Notes: generated by a model from the sequence alone, not told the origin. A stretch of 64,000 bases of DNA from Rhizobium sp. BK316 (GCF_014193695.1 NZ_JACHZR010000005.1:346312-410311), one strand, 5' to 3'; shown: positions 37,182 through 45,975, counted from the stretch's first letter. Program-made: numbers and translations.

Positions 37182-39350
37182 TTAGAGCGTGCAGGAAACG
37201 CAGCCCTGCACCTCGGTGCCGGACAGCGCCATCTGGCGAAGGCGGACGTAGTAGATCGTCTTGATGCCCTTCTTCCAGGCATAGATCTGGGCGCGGTTGA
37301 TATCGCGCGTCGTTGCCGTATCGCGGAAGAACAGCGTCAGCGACAGGCCCTGGTCGACATGCTGGGTGGCAGCCGCATAGGTGTCGATGATCTTCTCCGG
37401 CCCGATCTCGTAGGCATCCTGATAATAATCGAGATTGTCATTGGTCATGAACGGTGCGGGATAATAGACGCGGCCGATCTTGCCTTCCTTGCGGATCTCG
37501 ATCTTCGAGACAATCGGATGGATCGAGGAGGTCGAGTGGTTGATATAGGAAATCGAGCCCGTTGGCGGCACCGCCTGCAGGTTCTGGTTATAGAGACCGG
37601 ACGCCATGACCGTCCTCTTCAGCGCGAGCCAGTCTTCCTGCGTCGGGATATGAATGCCGGCATTGTCGAAGAGCGTCTGAACCTTCTCGGTCGCCGGCTT
37701 CCACTCCTTCTCGGTATACTTGTCGAAATATTCCCCCGAGGCATATTTCGACTTCTCGAAGCCCTTGAAGCTTGCGCCACGCTCGGCCGCCAGGCGGTTG
37801 GAGGCACGCAGAGCGTGATAAGTCACCGTGTAGAAATAGATATTGGTGAAATCGACGCCTTCTTCCGAACCGTAATGGATGCGCTCGCGGGCGAGATAGC
37901 CATGCAGGTTCATCTGTCCCAAGCCGATCGCGTGGCTGTCGTCATTACCCTTCTCGATCGAGGGCACCGAGGAGATATGGCTCATGTCGGACACGGCCGT
38001 CAGCGCGCGGATCGAGGTTTCGATCGTCTTGCCGAAATCAGACGAATCCATCGCCATAGCGATGTTCAGCGAACCGAGATTGCAGGAAATATCCTTGCCC
38101 ATCGTCTTGTAGGAGAGGTCGTCGTTGAATTCGCTGGCCTCGCTCACCTGCAGGATCTCCGAGCAGAGATTGCTCATGCTGATGCGACCGGCGATCGGGT
38201 TTGCTCGGTTCACCGTGTCTTCGAACATGATGTAGGGATAGCCGCTCTCGAACTGGATTTCGGCAATGACCTGGAAGAATTCGCGCGCCTTGATCTTCTT
38301 CTTTGTAATACGCGCATCCGCCACCATCTCGCGGTACTTTTCCGTCACCGATATCTCGGTGAAGGGCACGCCATAGACCCGCTCCACGTCATAGGGCGAG
38401 AAGAGGTACATATCCTCATTGTTTTTGGCGAGTTCGAAGGTGATATCAGGTACGACGACGCCGAGCGACAGCGTCTTGATGCGGATCTTCTCGTCGGCAT
38501 TTTCGCGCTTGGTATCGAGGAAGCGCATGATGTCGGGATGGTGGGCATTGAGATAGACCGCACCCGCACCCTGCCGGGCACCGAGCTGGTTGGCGTAGGA
38601 GAACGAGTCTTCCAGCAGCTTCATGACGGGGATGATGCCGGAAGACTGGTTTTCGATCTGCTTGATCGGCGCACCCGCCTCGCGAATATTGGTCAGGGAA
38701 AGCGCCACGCCGCCGCCGCGCTTGGAAAGCTGCAGTGCCGAATTGATGGAGCGGCCGATCGATTCCATATTGTCTTCGACACGCAGCAGGAAGCACGAAA
38801 CGAGTTCGCCGCGTTGCTTCTTGCCAGCATTGAGGAAGGTCGGGGTTGCCGGCTGGAAACGGCCGGAGATGATTTCTTCCATCAGATCGCGAGCAAGCTG
38901 TTCATTGCCTCTGGCGAGCGCCAGCGCCACCATGCAGATGCGATCTTCGTAGCGCTCCAGATAGCGCTTACCGTCGAAGGTCTTCAGCGTATAGCTGGTG
39001 TAATATTTGAATGCGCCGAGGAAGGTCGGGAAACGGAATTTCTTGGCATAGGCCTGATCGAACAGATCGCGGACGAAATTGAAGGAATACTGGTCGAGCA
39101 CCTCCTGCTCGTAATAGCGCTCGGTGACTAGGTAATCGAGCTTTTCCCTGAGGTTGTGGAAGAACACCGTATTCTGGTTCACATGCTGCAGGAAATACTG
39201 CTTGGCCGCCATGCGGTCCTTGTCGAGCTGAATCTTGCCCTCGTCGTCATAGAGGTTCAGCATCGCGTTCAGCGCATGATAGTCCAGCGCTTCCACTGCC
39301 TTGAGCGGTTTTGCCCCCGCATCCCGCGTCAGGTTTGTCCCCGTGTCCAA
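37182..39350 (-). CDS. nrdE: Ribonucleotide reductase class Ib, alpha subunit
   Basis: A 722-residue catalytic subunit that reduces ribonucleoside diphosphates. It ends in the redox pair GCVSCTL typical of NrdE, which is re-reduced by NrdH. Active-site landmarks are SMSNLCSEIL (Asn-Cys-Glu), ELVSCFLLRVEDN and PTGSISYINHSTSS. No ATP-cone is apparent at the N-terminus, as expected for class Ib. The start is unclear: a TTG at 39350 (MDTGTNLTRDAG) with GGGA upstream overlaps nrdI by 22 bp and was chosen. A GTG that gives VEALDYHALNAML is the main alternative. Confidence 0.93.
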   Translation of the reverse strand: MDTGTNLTRDAGAKPLKAVEALDYHALNAMLNLYDDEGKIQLDKDRMAAKQYFLQHVNQNTVFFHNLREKLDYLVTERYYEQEVLDQYSFNFVRDLFDQAYAKKFRFPTFLGAFKYYTSYTLKTFDGKRYLERYEDRICMVALALARGNEQLARDLMEEIISGRFQPATPTFLNAGKKQRGELVSCFLLRVEDNMESIGRSINSALQLSKRGGGVALSLTNIREAGAPIKQIENQSSGIIPVMKLLEDSFSYANQLGARQGAGAVYLNAHHPDIMRFLDTKRENADEKIRIKTLSLGVVVPDITFELAKNNEDMYLFSPYDVERVYGVPFTEISVTEKYREMVADARITKKKIKAREFFQVIAEIQFESGYPYIMFEDTVNRANPIAGRISMSNLCSEILQVSEASEFNDDLSYKTMGKDISCNLGSLNIAMAMDSSDFGKTIETSIRALTAVSDMSHISSVPSIEKGNDDSHAIGLGQMNLHGYLARERIHYGSEEGVDFTNIYFYTVTYHALRASNRLAAERGASFKGFEKSKYASGEYFDKYTEKEWKPATEKVQTLFDNAGIHIPTQEDWLALKRTVMASGLYNQNLQAVPPTGSISYINHSTSSIHPIVSKIEIRKEGKIGRVYYPAPFMTNDNLDYYQDAYEIGPEKIIDTYAAATQHVDQGLSLTLFFRDTATTRDINRAQIYAWKKGIKTIYYVRLRQMALSGTEVQGCVSCTL

Positions 39351-39730
39351 AATCGTCCCATCCCGTCTTTGACATTGGCGACATCCTCGGCAGTTCCCAG
39401 AAGCTCGAACCTGTAGAGATACGGCACCTGGCACTTCTGCGAGACCACGTCGCCGGCAAGCCCGTAGGTCTCGCCGAAATTGCTGTTGCCCGCTGCAATC
39501 ACGCCGCGGATGTTGGAGCGGTTTTCCGCATCGTTGAGGAAGCGGATCACCTGCTTGGGTACGGCGCCCTTGCCACCGTCCCCACAATAGGTGGGCGAGA
39601 TCAGCACATAGGGTTCGCGGATGTGGATGTCTTCAACGCCGACGGGAATGCGCGCCGCGCGTAGTCCCAGCTTCTCGACGAAACGATGGGTATTCTCGGA
39701 CCGGCTGGAATAATAGACGATCAGGCCCAT
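39329..39730 (-). CDS. nrdI: Flavodoxin-like NrdI protein
   Basis: A 133-residue flavodoxin-fold protein that supplies oxidant to assemble the manganese-tyrosyl cofactor of NrdF. Hallmarks are LIVYYSSRSENTHRFVEKLG at the FMN phosphate loop, LISPTYCGDGGKGAVPKQVI and GVIAAGNSNFGETYGLAGD. It lies 13 bp after nrdH and overlaps the start of nrdE. Its presence points to a class Ib enzyme able to use manganese, useful when iron is scarce or under peroxide stress. Confidence 0.95.
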   Translation of the reverse strand: MGLIVYYSSRSENTHRFVEKLGLRAARIPVGVEDIHIREPYVLISPTYCGDGGKGAVPKQVIRFLNDAENRSNIRGVIAAGNSNFGETYGLAGDVVSQKCQVPYLYRFELLGTAEDVANVKDGMGRFWTRGQT

Positions 39731-39743
39731 CGCTCTTCTCCAA

Positions 39744-39965
39744 TCAGGAGAGGGCGCTGATCATGTCGGGACGGAAGCCCGCCCAGTGGTTCTCGCCGGC
39801 AACGACAACAGGAACCTGCATGTAGCCCATGCCGCGAACGCGATCGAGCGCGTCGGCATCCTCGGAAATATCGATGATCTGATAGTCGACGCCCAGACGG
39901 TCGAGGGCACGGTAGGTGGCGGTGCACTGAACGCAGGCAGGCTTGCTGTAAACGGTAACGCTCAT
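39744..39965 (-). CDS. nrdH: Glutaredoxin-like NrdH redoxin
   Basis: A 73-residue electron donor for NrdE. The redox motif is CVQC (Cys11, Cys14), followed by TYRALDRLGVDYQIIDIS. The C-terminal part VPVVVAGENHWAGFRPDMI is typical of NrdH. Two adjacent ATGs are possible; the second (39965) has GAGGAA at proper spacing. It is the first gene of the operon, about 280 nt after the B12 box of the riboswitch. Confidence 0.95.
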   Translation of the reverse strand: MSVTVYSKPACVQCTATYRALDRLGVDYQIIDISEDADALDRVRGMGYMQVPVVVAGENHWAGFRPDMISALS

Positions 39966-40243
39966 CATGTTCCTCGTGATGTCAATGGATTCCGGACGCA
40001 ATACTGGGATCGGGCGCCTTACGGCGTCCGGGGCAACGCTTGATGATGATCTTGCAGAGTTGGCGTTTAAACGCCTGAAATTATCCCTTGCAGGATTTGC
40101 GCGGGCGGCGGCCTTGACGTTCTCGACATAACTTCAACCCCGAAGTGCTCATGCGGACGTTCGGGGCAGCGTAACAGGACGGATAGATTCCGCTTTCATG
40201 CACGCGACCTTCCGGACACCCCGCCCGTGGACGTTTTATTCAA

Positions 40244-40433
40244 GGCAGGTCTCCTGGCTTACGGGTCGAAGCCCCTGCCCCAGCCTTCCCAAAGCGTCAT
40301 GCCTCAGTGACCCGAAATCGGACAGTTGCTCGCCGCTTACAGTTGCGGGGGCAGCTCCGGCTTTGTCGCGCCGTCATGGCGAAACGCACCGTATTCCCGT
40401 CTTAGCCCCCGACCCTCACGAATCGAAGGAACC
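40244..40433 (-). ncRNA. Cobalamin riboswitch upstream of nrdHIEF
   Basis: Read on the minus strand, the leader has the ordered conserved blocks of the AdoCbl riboswitch. GGTTCC is at the 5' side, then GGGAATACGGTGCG, GCTGCCCCCGCAACTGTAAG, CACTG, GGGAAGG, GACCCG, and the B12 box AGCCAGGAGACCTGCC at 40244-40259. The element is complete. When cobalamin is plentiful it should lower expression of this B12-independent reductase, in favour of a B12-dependent class II enzyme that would have to be encoded elsewhere. About 280 nt remain between the B12 box and nrdH, and I did not find a clear terminator there, so the mechanism of control is open. Confidence 0.96.
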
Positions 40434-40437
40434 TTGA

Positions 40438-40453
40438 ACACTAGATATAGTAC
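40438..40453 (-). promoter_or_regulatory. NrdR box over the nrd promoter
   Basis: On the minus strand GTACTATATCTAGTGT matches the NrdR consensus ACACTATATATAGTGT at 13 of 16 positions. It overlaps a -10 candidate (TACTAT, 40447-40452) that is 16 bp from a TTGACG -35 box. The riboswitch starts 4 bp further on. NrdR boxes usually come in pairs about 31 bp apart; the candidate second site near 40471 is weak. Confidence 0.75.
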
Positions 40454-40474
40454 GCGAATCCCGGTTTGCGTCAA
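40447..40474 (-). promoter_or_regulatory. Sigma70-type promoter of nrdHIEF
   Basis: TTGACG (40469-40474) and TACTAT (40447-40452) on the minus strand are separated by 16 bp. Transcription from here would begin around 40440, just before the first conserved block of the riboswitch, which agrees well with the RNA element's boundaries. Confidence 0.65.
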
Positions 40475-40788
40475 CGGATGGTTTGTGCATCGCGTTACGG
40501 GATGTTTGAAATCGCTGCATTCCTGTGAAAAACGTGGTTAACAAATGATCAAGAAAACAGGCAGTGGAGACGGCTGGGAGGAAGAGAGCAAGCCTGTAGC
40601 CGCTTCGCGATTTTTGCTTCGGGATTCATGCCCGAATCGTGATGTGGCGTCGCGCAAAAGGCACGCCTGTTGTTGCTGAGGCAGCTCCAGTTAAGGCACC
40701 GAACTGGCTCCTTGCTCCAGATCGGCGGATCCCGAGAACAGTGATGTGGCAAGCGTGCCCCTGCCGCATCACGCTGCCAAAGAAATCC
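40475..40788. other. Intergenic stretch without a recognised gene
   Basis: No convincing reading frame was seen between the nrd promoter and the metal ATPase. An imperfect hairpin (GTGATGTGGCA and TGCCGCATCAC, 40741-40772) lies 16 bp after the ATPase stop and may act as a weak terminator, though no T-run follows it. The word GTGATGTGGC also occurs at 40639. Confidence 0.5.
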
Positions 40789-43059
40789 TTACGTCCTTAT
40801 CCGAAGAAGGCGAAGCGCGTTCATCGTCACCAGCACGGTCGCGCCCGTATCCGCCAGGATCGCCGGCCACAGGCCAGTGATGCCAAGGATGGTGGTGACG
40901 AGAAACACCGCCTTCAGCCCGAGCGCGATAGTGATGTTCTGCATGATATTGCGCATCGTCCGCTTCGAAAGGTCGATCATGCGCGCCACGTCGCCGACAC
41001 GTCCATGCAGCACCGCCGCATCCGCCGTTTCCAGCGCCACATCGGCGCCACCGCCCATGGCAATGCCGACATCGGCAGCCGCAAGCGCCGGCGCATCATT
41101 GATGCCGTCACCGACCTTGGCGACGAAAAGCCCTTCGCGCTTCAACTCGCCGACAATGCGCTGCTTGTCTTGCGGCAGAAGCTCGCCGCGCCAGTCGATG
41201 CCGAGATCGCCGGCAACGGCAGCGGCCGTGCGCTTGTTGTCGCCGGTCAGCATAATGGCGCGCACACCGGCCGCCTTCAGCGCCGCAACGCCGCTCTTTG
41301 CGTCCTCGCGCGGCTCGTCGCGCATGGCGATCAGGCCGGCAGCGACGCCATCGATCAGCAGCACCGAAACACTTTTGCCCGCGCCGTTCAGGACAGCGAC
41401 CTGCTCATCCTGCCCCTCATTCAGCGCCCCACGCTCACGCGCAGCCGGCGGCGACAGGAGATCGAGCGTCTCGCCGCCCACCTTGCCCGTCACACCCTTG
41501 CCCGGCAGCGCCTCAAGTTCGAAAGCCGGCGGCATAGGTGCACCATCGGCCCTCGCCCGGTTGAGGATCGCCAGCGCCAGCGGATGGCTGGAGCCCTGCT
41601 CCAGGACCGCGGCGCGTGACAGCACCTGCGCATCGGGACGTCCAAAGGCAATGATATCGGTTACCTGCGGCTTTCCCGCGGTCAACGTGCCCGTCTTGTC
41701 AAAGGCGACGGCCGTCACCTTGCCAAGCGATTCCAGAACCGCGCCGCCCTTCATCAGCAACCCGCGGCGCGCACCCGCCGAAAGCGAGGCGGCAATGGCT
41801 GCAGGCGTCGAAATGACCAGAGCGCAAGGGCAACCGATCAGCAGGATCGCAAGGCCCTTGTAGATCCATTCGCCCCAAGCCGCACCCGTCAGCAGCGGCG
41901 GCAGGATCGCCACCAGGACCGCCACGACGACAACACCCGGCGTGTAATAGCGCGAAAAGCGGTCGATGAAGCGCTCCGTCGGCGCCTTGGATTCCTGCGC
42001 CTCCTCCACCAGCTTGACGACGCGGGCAATCGTATTGTCCTCGGCAGCGGCCGTCACGCGAACACGCAATGCTGCATCGCCATTGACCGTGCCGGCAAAG
42101 ACGGTCTCACCCGCCCCTTTGCGCACCGGCGTGCTTTCGCCGGTCACCGGCGCTTCGTCGATGTCGCCCTCACCAGACAGGATCGTACCGTCCGCAGAAA
42201 TCCGGTCGCCCGGCCGTACGAGAATGATGGAGCCGACAGCGAGCGTTTCCGCCGGCACTTCCGTCACCTCGCCGCCCGTTTCGAGCAGCGCATTCTTCGG
42301 CACCAGCGTCGTCAGCGACTGGATGCCAGCGCGCGCCTTGCCGGCGGCTACGCCTTCCAGCAGCTCGCCGACAAGGAACAGGAAGACCACCGTCGCCGCT
42401 TCTTCGCCGGCATTGATGATGACTGCGCCGACAGCGGCTGTAGTCATCAGCATTTCGATGGAAAAGGGAATGCCGGCAAGCGCCGCCATGATGGCGCGCC
42501 GCGCGATCGGAACCAGCCCGACCAGCAGGGCGGCAATGAAGGCATAGGAAGCGATCGCAGGCACCAGATGGCCGACCGCATAGGCAACAACGAGCGCCAG
42601 GCCGGAGAAGATCGTCAGTCGGCCCTTCTTGCTTTGCCACCAGGGGCCGGTCATCGGCCCATGATCATGACCGTGCAGCCCCGCGACTTCCTCCGCACCG
42701 TGCGAATGTACATGACTGGAATGATCGTGATCATGATGTTCATGTCCGTCATGATCGTGGTGGTCATGGTCATGGCCGTGGTCGTGATCATGGTGCGCAT
42801 GATACTGGCCGCCCTTCTTTTCCTGAGCAGGCGCCTTGCCCGTGAACGGAGCGACGGAATAGCCGAGGCCGGTCACCTTCTTCTCGATCGCCTTGAGATC
42901 GCTGCTGCCATTGTGGCGCACCGTCATCGTGCCGGCCGTCACCGAAACCGAGACGTCCTCGACCCCGTCCATACGCCTGACGGCCGTATCGATCTTCGTT
43001 GCGCAGGCGGCGCAATCCATACCGCCGACCCTGTACCGTGCCTGTGCTGCTTCGCTCAC
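40789..43059 (-). CDS. zntA: Zn/Cd/Pb-type P1B ATPase with His-rich linker
   Basis: A 756-residue heavy-metal exporting ATPase. An N-terminal HMA domain has GMDCAAC (residues 13-19), followed by a histidine/aspartate-rich linker (about residues 88-133). Then come eight membrane helices with the metal site CPC in IGCPCAL, the phosphorylation site DKTGT, TGES, SSHPLA and GDGINDAPAL. CPC with this arrangement and the linked MerR protein point to Zn(II), Cd(II) or Pb(II) rather than Cu(I). The start is a GTG at 43059 with AAGGA 8 nt upstream. It is transcribed divergently from merR. Confidence 0.92.
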   Translation of the reverse strand: MSEAAQARYRVGGMDCAACATKIDTAVRRMDGVEDVSVSVTAGTMTVRHNGSSDLKAIEKKVTGLGYSVAPFTGKAPAQEKKGGQYHAHHDHDHGHDHDHHDHDGHEHHDHDHSSHVHSHGAEEVAGLHGHDHGPMTGPWWQSKKGRLTIFSGLALVVAYAVGHLVPAIASYAFIAALLVGLVPIARRAIMAALAGIPFSIEMLMTTAAVGAVIINAGEEAATVVFLFLVGELLEGVAAGKARAGIQSLTTLVPKNALLETGGEVTEVPAETLAVGSIILVRPGDRISADGTILSGEGDIDEAPVTGESTPVRKGAGETVFAGTVNGDAALRVRVTAAAEDNTIARVVKLVEEAQESKAPTERFIDRFSRYYTPGVVVVAVLVAILPPLLTGAAWGEWIYKGLAILLIGCPCALVISTPAAIAASLSAGARRGLLMKGGAVLESLGKVTAVAFDKTGTLTAGKPQVTDIIAFGRPDAQVLSRAAVLEQGSSHPLALAILNRARADGAPMPPAFELEALPGKGVTGKVGGETLDLLSPPAARERGALNEGQDEQVAVLNGAGKSVSVLLIDGVAAGLIAMRDEPREDAKSGVAALKAAGVRAIMLTGDNKRTAAAVAGDLGIDWRGELLPQDKQRIVGELKREGLFVAKVGDGINDAPALAAADVGIAMGGGADVALETADAAVLHGRVGDVARMIDLSKRTMRNIMQNITIALGLKAVFLVTTILGITGLWPAILADTGATVLVTMNALRLLRIRT

Positions 43060-43089
43060 GATCTAAATCCTTGCTTGTAGGCAGCGTCC

Positions 43090-43120
43090 TTCCTACATCC
43101 TCTAGCGACTAGAGGTGCAA
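43090..43120 (-). promoter_or_regulatory. MerR-type promoter and operator of the metal ATPase
   Basis: The dyad CCTCTAG-CGA-CTAGAGG (43099-43115) is perfect. On the minus strand it lies between TTGCAC (-35) and TAGGAA (-10), spaced 19 bp apart. An over-long spacer holding a dyad is the signature of MerR-family activation by DNA twisting. Confidence 0.82.
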
Positions 43121-43130
43121 GAGGAAAATC

Positions 43131-43553
43131 ATGAAAAAGATCACCATCGGTGAAGCCGCACGTCACAGCGGCGTCAAAGTGCCGACGATCCGCTATTATG
43201 AGAGCATCGGCCTGCTTTCCGAACCCAGCCGCAGCGAGGGCAACCAGCGCTCCTACGAGCCCGCTGACCTCGATCGCCTCGCCTTCATCCGCCACGCTCG
43301 CGAACTCGGCTTCGAGATCGATGCGATCCGCACGCTGCTGCACCTGCAGGATGACCCACACCAGCCCTGCGCCTCCGCCGATGCCATCGCCAAGGCACGT
43401 CTCATCGAGGTCGAGCAACGTATCCGCAGTCTGAATGCGTTGAGGGCGGAACTGGAGCAGATGGTCGAGAGCTGCTGCCACGGCCGCGTCGATCAATGCC
43501 GGGTCATCGAAGTGCTCGCCGACCACGGCAAGTGCGTGCATCCGCGTCACTGA
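43131..43553 (+). CDS. MerR family heavy-metal regulator (CadR/ZntR type)
   Basis: A 140-residue activator. The winged helix begins ITIGEAARHSGVKVPTIRYY, followed by the long dimerisation helix and a C-terminal metal loop. The cysteines are Cys80 (PCASAD), Cys115/116 and Cys123 (SCCHGRVDQC) and Cys135. Cys80 and the CCHG-C pattern fit the divalent metal branch (Zn, Cd, Pb) rather than CueR, which has two. It is divergent from the P-type ATPase, its likely target, with the operator dyad in the 71-bp gap. Confidence 0.9.
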   Translation: MKKITIGEAARHSGVKVPTIRYYESIGLLSEPSRSEGNQRSYEPADLDRLAFIRHARELGFEIDAIRTLLHLQDDPHQPCASADAIAKARLIEVEQRIRSLNALRAELEQMVESCCHGRVDQCRVIEVLADHGKCVHPRH

Positions 43554-43591
43554 GGCTTGCGCTAGGCGATCACCCGCGCCAAGAAGGCGCA

Positions 43592-44803
43592 ATGGAACAG
43601 AAGACGATTGCGATCATCGGCGGCGGTCCCGCAGGCTTGTCGGCGGCCGAAATATTATCGGAAGGCGGCCACGCCGTCGCTGTCTATGACGCGATGCCGA
43701 CCTTCGCGCGCAAATTCCTGCTCGCCGGCAAGTCGGGCCTCAACATCACGCATTCGGAAGACTACGACCTCTTCGCCACCCGTTTCGGCGATGCCAATGT
43801 CAGTCTTCGTCCCGCCCTCGATGCCTTCACCCCGGCCGATATCCGCACCTGGGCAACTGATCTCGGCACCGAAACCTTCGTCGGCTCCTCCGGCCGCGTC
43901 TTCCCCAATGTCATGAAGGCTTCGCCGCTTCTGCGCGCCTGGCTCGCCCGGCTGGAAGCCCGCGGCGTCAGCTTCTTCACCCGCCATCGCTGGATCGGCT
44001 TTGCCGACGGTGGACACAGGTTCGAAACGCCAGACGGACGCAAGACTATTTCCTGCGATGCCACGCTGCTTGCGCTCGGCGGCGCAAGCTACCCCCGTCT
44101 CGGCTCCGATGCGGCCTGGGTGCCGATGCTTGCCGATCGCGGTATCACAATCGCTCCATTCCAGCCCGCCAATTGCGGTTTTGACGTCGCCTGGAGCGAT
44201 CTCTTCCGCGAGCGTTTTGCCGGCGAACCGCTGAAATCCGTCACAGCAACTTCCTCCGCAGGGACGTTTCCCGGTGAATTCGTGATTACCAAACACGGCA
44301 TCGAGGGCAGCCTTGTCTATGCGCATGCCGCCGCCCTGCGGGGTCGTCTGCGTGGCGAAGGCAAGGCGTTTTTGACGCTCGACCTCACCCCCGGCCGCAC
44401 GCTCGAACGCCTGTCCCGTGACCTTGCCCGACAGGATACGAAATCGAGCTTCTCCAACCGCCTGCGCAAAGGCGCCGGGATCGACGGCGTGAAAGCCGCG
44501 CTCCTGCGCGAACTGACGCCGGAAGCCGATCGCAACGATCCGCAGAAGCTCGCCGCCGCCATCAAGGCCCTTCCGATCCCGCTTCTGCGCCCGCGTCCGA
44601 TCGCCGAGGCCATCTCGTCCGCCGGCGGCATCGCCTGGAGCGAGGTCGACGAGAGCTACATGCTGAAACATCTTCCCGGCGTTTTTGCAGCCGGCGAGAT
44701 GCTGGATTGGGAAGCGCCGACGGGCGGATATCTGCTCACAGCCTGTTTCGCCACGGGCCGCGCCGCGGCGAGAGGCATCGAAAACTGGCTCAGCCGAAGG
44801 TGA
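43592..44803 (+). CDS. HI0933-type flavoprotein (TIGR03862-like)
   Basis: A 403-residue FAD-dependent flavoprotein. IAIIGGGPAGLSAAEIL is the FAD-binding start, and the middle has the family pattern LAGKSGLNITHSED, ALGGASYPRLGSD and TKHGIEGSLVYAH. The C-terminal motif is FAAGEMLDWEAPTGGYLLTA. This places it with the HI0933/YhiN family, whose function is poorly known. AAGAAGG stands before the ATG at 43592; an in-frame start at 43496 would overlap merR. It follows merR by 38 bp, but a metabolic link is not evident. Confidence 0.82.
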   Translation: MEQKTIAIIGGGPAGLSAAEILSEGGHAVAVYDAMPTFARKFLLAGKSGLNITHSEDYDLFATRFGDANVSLRPALDAFTPADIRTWATDLGTETFVGSSGRVFPNVMKASPLLRAWLARLEARGVSFFTRHRWIGFADGGHRFETPDGRKTISCDATLLALGGASYPRLGSDAAWVPMLADRGITIAPFQPANCGFDVAWSDLFRERFAGEPLKSVTATSSAGTFPGEFVITKHGIEGSLVYAHAAALRGRLRGEGKAFLTLDLTPGRTLERLSRDLARQDTKSSFSNRLRKGAGIDGVKAALLRELTPEADRNDPQKLAAAIKALPIPLLRPRPIAEAISSAGGIAWSEVDESYMLKHLPGVFAAGEMLDWEAPTGGYLLTACFATGRAAARGIENWLSRR

Positions 44804-44843
44804 AGGCAAAAGTTTACACGCCGGATTGAACCGCAAGGCGTGC

Positions 44844-44861
44844 TGTCTCAGAAATGCGACA
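44844..44861 (+). promoter_or_regulatory. Inverted-repeat activator site upstream of the AcoR-like gene
   Basis: TGTCTCA-GAAA-TGCGACA is an inverted repeat with one mismatch, 108 bp before the start of the AcoR-like gene. It matches the perfect site found at 45976 before the aldehyde dehydrogenase gene in arms and spacer length. Confidence 0.65.
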
Positions 44862-44969
44862 CTTCGCATCCGGCAAATTCGATCCATACAATCCGCGGTC
44901 ATACCGGCTTGATTGCAAAGCCGCCATATTTACATCAGAATATGCGCAAGTTCCGTGGGAGGAGCCTTC

Positions 44970-45929
44970 ATGCACGAACAATCCGCACATGCGGAGCATG
45001 TCTATACGTGCGCCCAGCAAAACTCTGCTGCGGCCAGCTCGCCGATCGTGGCTTCATGGCGCCGCTGCATGACCATGTATCAGCTGGCGCCGGAGGAAAA
45101 ACGTGCGCCCCTGCGCCTGACAGAACAGGAATTCCGCCTTGCGCGGGGACAATCCGAGCAGTTGATCGCCGATGCCCGTGACGAACTCGACCGTCTCTTT
45201 GCGACGGTGGGCAAGGCCGGCTGCTGCCTGCTTTTGACCGATCGCAACGGCATTGCGCTGGAACGCCGCGGCGCCGCCGGCAATGACAAGGAATTCTACG
45301 ATGTGGGCCTTTGGACCGGCTCCGTCTGGACCGAGGCCAGCATCGGCACCAACGGTATCGGCACGGCTCTCGCCGATGAACGTGCCGTCGCCGTTTTCCG
45401 CGACCAGCATTTCTACTGCTCCAACATCAAGCTGAGCTGCACCACAGCCCCGATCCGCGATCATCGCGGTCTGCTTGCCGCCGCGCTCGACATTTCCACC
45501 TGCCGCGATGACGTCAATGAAATGACGCTCACCATCCTGTCGCAAGCCGTGCGAGATGCGGCCATGCGTATCGAGCTCAATCTGTTCCGTTCCGCTTTTG
45601 CCGGCGCCCGTTTCGTCATGGTCCCGGCCGGCGCCAATTCCGCCAATGCACTACTTGCCGTCGACCGGCACGATCTCGTCCTCGGCGCCACGCGCGCCGC
45701 CCGTCTTGCCCTCAAGCTTGACGACAGGCATATCGCCGCCGGCATTCCGGCCTCCGATGCGCTGCACGAAGGTCGCGTTTCGCAGGAGGAAGAAATGGCA
45801 GAGGCGGAAAAAGCCGCTCTCCTGCGGGCGCTGTCGCGTACCCATGGCAACGTCTCCCAGGCCGCCACAGCCCTTGGCATCAGCCGCGCAACACTGCACC
45901 GGAAGATGAAGAAGCTCGACCTGCACTAA
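44970..45929 (+). CDS. AcoR-like regulator: GAF domain and Fis-type HTH, no AAA+ domain
   Basis: A 319-residue protein that resembles activators of the AcoR group at both ends. Residues 1-210 contain the N-terminal region and GAF domain (SWRRCMTMYQLAPEEKRAPL, LLLTDRNGIALERRG, TEASIGTNGIGTALAD). The last 45 residues are a Fis-type helix-turn-helix (GNVSQAATALGISRATLHRK). Between them lies only a short linker with RFVMVPAGANSANALLAVDR, where the sigma54-activating AAA+ module of about 230 residues would normally be. No Walker A or GAFTGA motif exists. It probably senses an aldehyde or acetoin-like compound and controls the next gene without sigma54. GGGAGGA precedes the ATG. Confidence 0.85.
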   Translation: MHEQSAHAEHVYTCAQQNSAAASSPIVASWRRCMTMYQLAPEEKRAPLRLTEQEFRLARGQSEQLIADARDELDRLFATVGKAGCCLLLTDRNGIALERRGAAGNDKEFYDVGLWTGSVWTEASIGTNGIGTALADERAVAVFRDQHFYCSNIKLSCTTAPIRDHRGLLAAALDISTCRDDVNEMTLTILSQAVRDAAMRIELNLFRSAFAGARFVMVPAGANSANALLAVDRHDLVLGATRAARLALKLDDRHIAAGIPASDALHEGRVSQEEEMAEAEKAALLRALSRTHGNVSQAATALGISRATLHRKMKKLDLH

Positions 45930-45975
45930 GACAGGGCGAAAGGTTCAATCACAATGTCGTGGCGGTGCCGAAACC

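Noticed and set aside
36861..39131. A 756-codon open frame on the plus strand
   Set aside because: It lies opposite nrdF and nrdE, whose protein motifs are unmistakable; high GC creates long antisense frames.
40198..40541. Short open frames across the nrd leader
   Set aside because: This stretch folds as a cobalamin riboswitch on the other strand; the frames have no ribosome binding site.
42680..42810. Short repeats of CATGATCATG type as a possible DNA repeat array
   Set aside because: They encode the His/Asp-rich linker of the metal ATPase; the repetition is explained by codon repetition.
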